Shown in pieces: positions 6,161-6,338 of a DNA stretch of 6,338 nt; position 1 is the stretch's first letter, and each line of letters starts with the position of its first letter. Under the pieces are notes generated by a model, which worked only from the letters and a program-made list of their open reading frames with translations, searched no databases and was not told the DNA's origin. Source of the DNA: Spirochaetota bacterium (lineage in GTDB: Bacteria > Spirochaetota > Spirochaetia > DTKZ01); NCBI GenBank assembly GCA_029562045.1, contig JAKQWJ010000246.1:1-6338 (forward strand), in the 5' to 3' direction. Made by a program: the position numbers and the translations under genes.

Positions 6161-6182
6161 TCAGGTGTCAACTATATTGACA
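6161..6182 (-). repeat. IS right terminal inverted repeat (IRR) with outward TTGACA
   Basis: On the plus strand it runs from TCAGGTGTCAA to ATATTGACA and lies 22 bases after the last transposase stop. It is the partner of 5379-5400. Its last six bases on the plus strand are a perfect -35 hexamer pointing out of the element, a known trait of some IS3-family right ends. The sequence 17 bases further on is TAGGTT (6200-6205), only a weak -10. Confidence 0.8.
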
Positions 6183-6338
6183 GATTCCGCTCCCGAAGGT
6201 AGGTTAGCATATTATTTCCCTTTGGAAAATTCCCTGGTTTTTAGAGGTTCCCTTATATTGTTCAATAATGCAATGCTGCTTATCTCATTGAAATAGTCAT
6301 TTTTTATATTTTTATCTGACCCAATTATTACATAATTC
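6183..6338. other. AT-rich non-coding tail after the IS
   Basis: Base composition changes sharply at the right end of the IS: only 12 of the last 58 bases are G or C, against a GC-rich background in the genes upstream. No frame with a ribosome site and no RNA gene is seen. TTGTTC (6258-6263) with TATCTC (6281-6286) has promoter-like spacing of 17, but such matches are expected by chance in AT-rich DNA. It may be the promoter region of a gene beyond the window or the edge of foreign DNA. Confidence 0.5.

Larger units (their letters stand above)
5379..6182 (+). mobile_element. Decayed, internally deleted IS3-family insertion sequence (804 bp)
   Basis: The element is bounded by 22-base imperfect inverted repeats, both with TGTCAA at the outside and CACCTGA at the inside. 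Between them lie pieces of an IS3-family OrfA/OrfB transposase on the plus strand: an OrfA N-terminus, an OrfB N-terminal helix-turn-helix, and the C-terminal part of the DDE catalytic domain with its second Asp and its Glu. Intact members of this type are roughly twice as long, so about half the element is missing. No target-site duplication is visible (left flank ends CTCTG, right flank starts GATTC), which suggests an old insertion or one rearranged after entry. It lies just after the regulator gene and does not disrupt it. The family assignment is from recognised motifs and was not tested by a database search. Confidence 0.85.

Noticed and set aside
5374..6187. Target-site duplication flanking the IS
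   Set aside because: The five bases on each side (CTCTG and GATTC) do not match at 3, 4 or 5 bases.
5868..6296. Plus-strand frame of 142 codons spanning the IS right end
   Set aside because: Only its first ~30 residues are transposase. After the frameshift at about 5950 it reads out of frame through the inverted repeat into AT-rich DNA, and it has no ribosome site.

Overview
The window is GC-rich over most of its length and turns abruptly AT-rich in the last ~150 bases. The organism is probably a bacterium of the Spirochaetales. The main hint is the periplasmic binding protein, whose signal peptide ends in an Ala-Phe-Ala | Gly-Gly-Gly-Gln-Glu junction of the kind common in spirochaete solute-binding proteins. 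This is only a lineage hint; no rRNA or other marker is present.

Layout. On the minus strand, reading leftwards from about 2148, lies a tripartite TRAP transporter operon in the order dctP (periplasmic binding protein), dctQ (small membrane subunit) and dctM (large membrane subunit, cut by the window start after 191 codons). dctQ and dctM overlap by ATGA. dctP and dctQ are separated by 81 bases that hold a strong perfect hairpin. Divergent from it on the plus strand is a two-component pair: a membrane histidine kinase of the LytS/YesM type (2341-3849) and, overlapping it by 23 bases, a YesN-type response regulator with a C-terminal AraC DNA-binding domain (3827-5272). The 192-base divergent spacer carries phased A/T tracts. 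It also holds a plausible sigma-70 promoter placed so that the kinase message would start at, or next to, its own ATG.

The arrangement suggests that the kinase senses an extracellular or periplasmic signal, phosphorylates the regulator, and the regulator controls the divergent TRAP operon. The substrate is probably an organic or sugar acid; this is inferred from the binding protein and is not shown by the sequence.

Downstream of the regulator (5273-6182) sits a decayed IS3-family insertion sequence of 804 bases. I located both terminal inverted repeats (5379-5400 and 6161-6182; 17 of 22 positions identical, both starting TGTCAA). Its transposase appears to have lost two internal blocks (the end of OrfA, and the part of OrfB with the first catalytic Asp) and carries two further frameshifts. 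What survives is an expressible-looking 121-residue OrfA-OrfB chimera with a good ribosome binding site, followed by the out-of-frame C-terminal half of the DDE domain. A second, diverged inverted-repeat-like sequence lies back-to-back with the left end (5332-5357), possibly a relic of another copy. From 6183 to the window end the DNA is AT-rich and I see no gene in it.

I do not see a wholly new system here. The most interesting items are the doubly deleted IS with its chimeric small protein, the possible leaderless kinase transcript, and the hairpin between dctP and dctQ.
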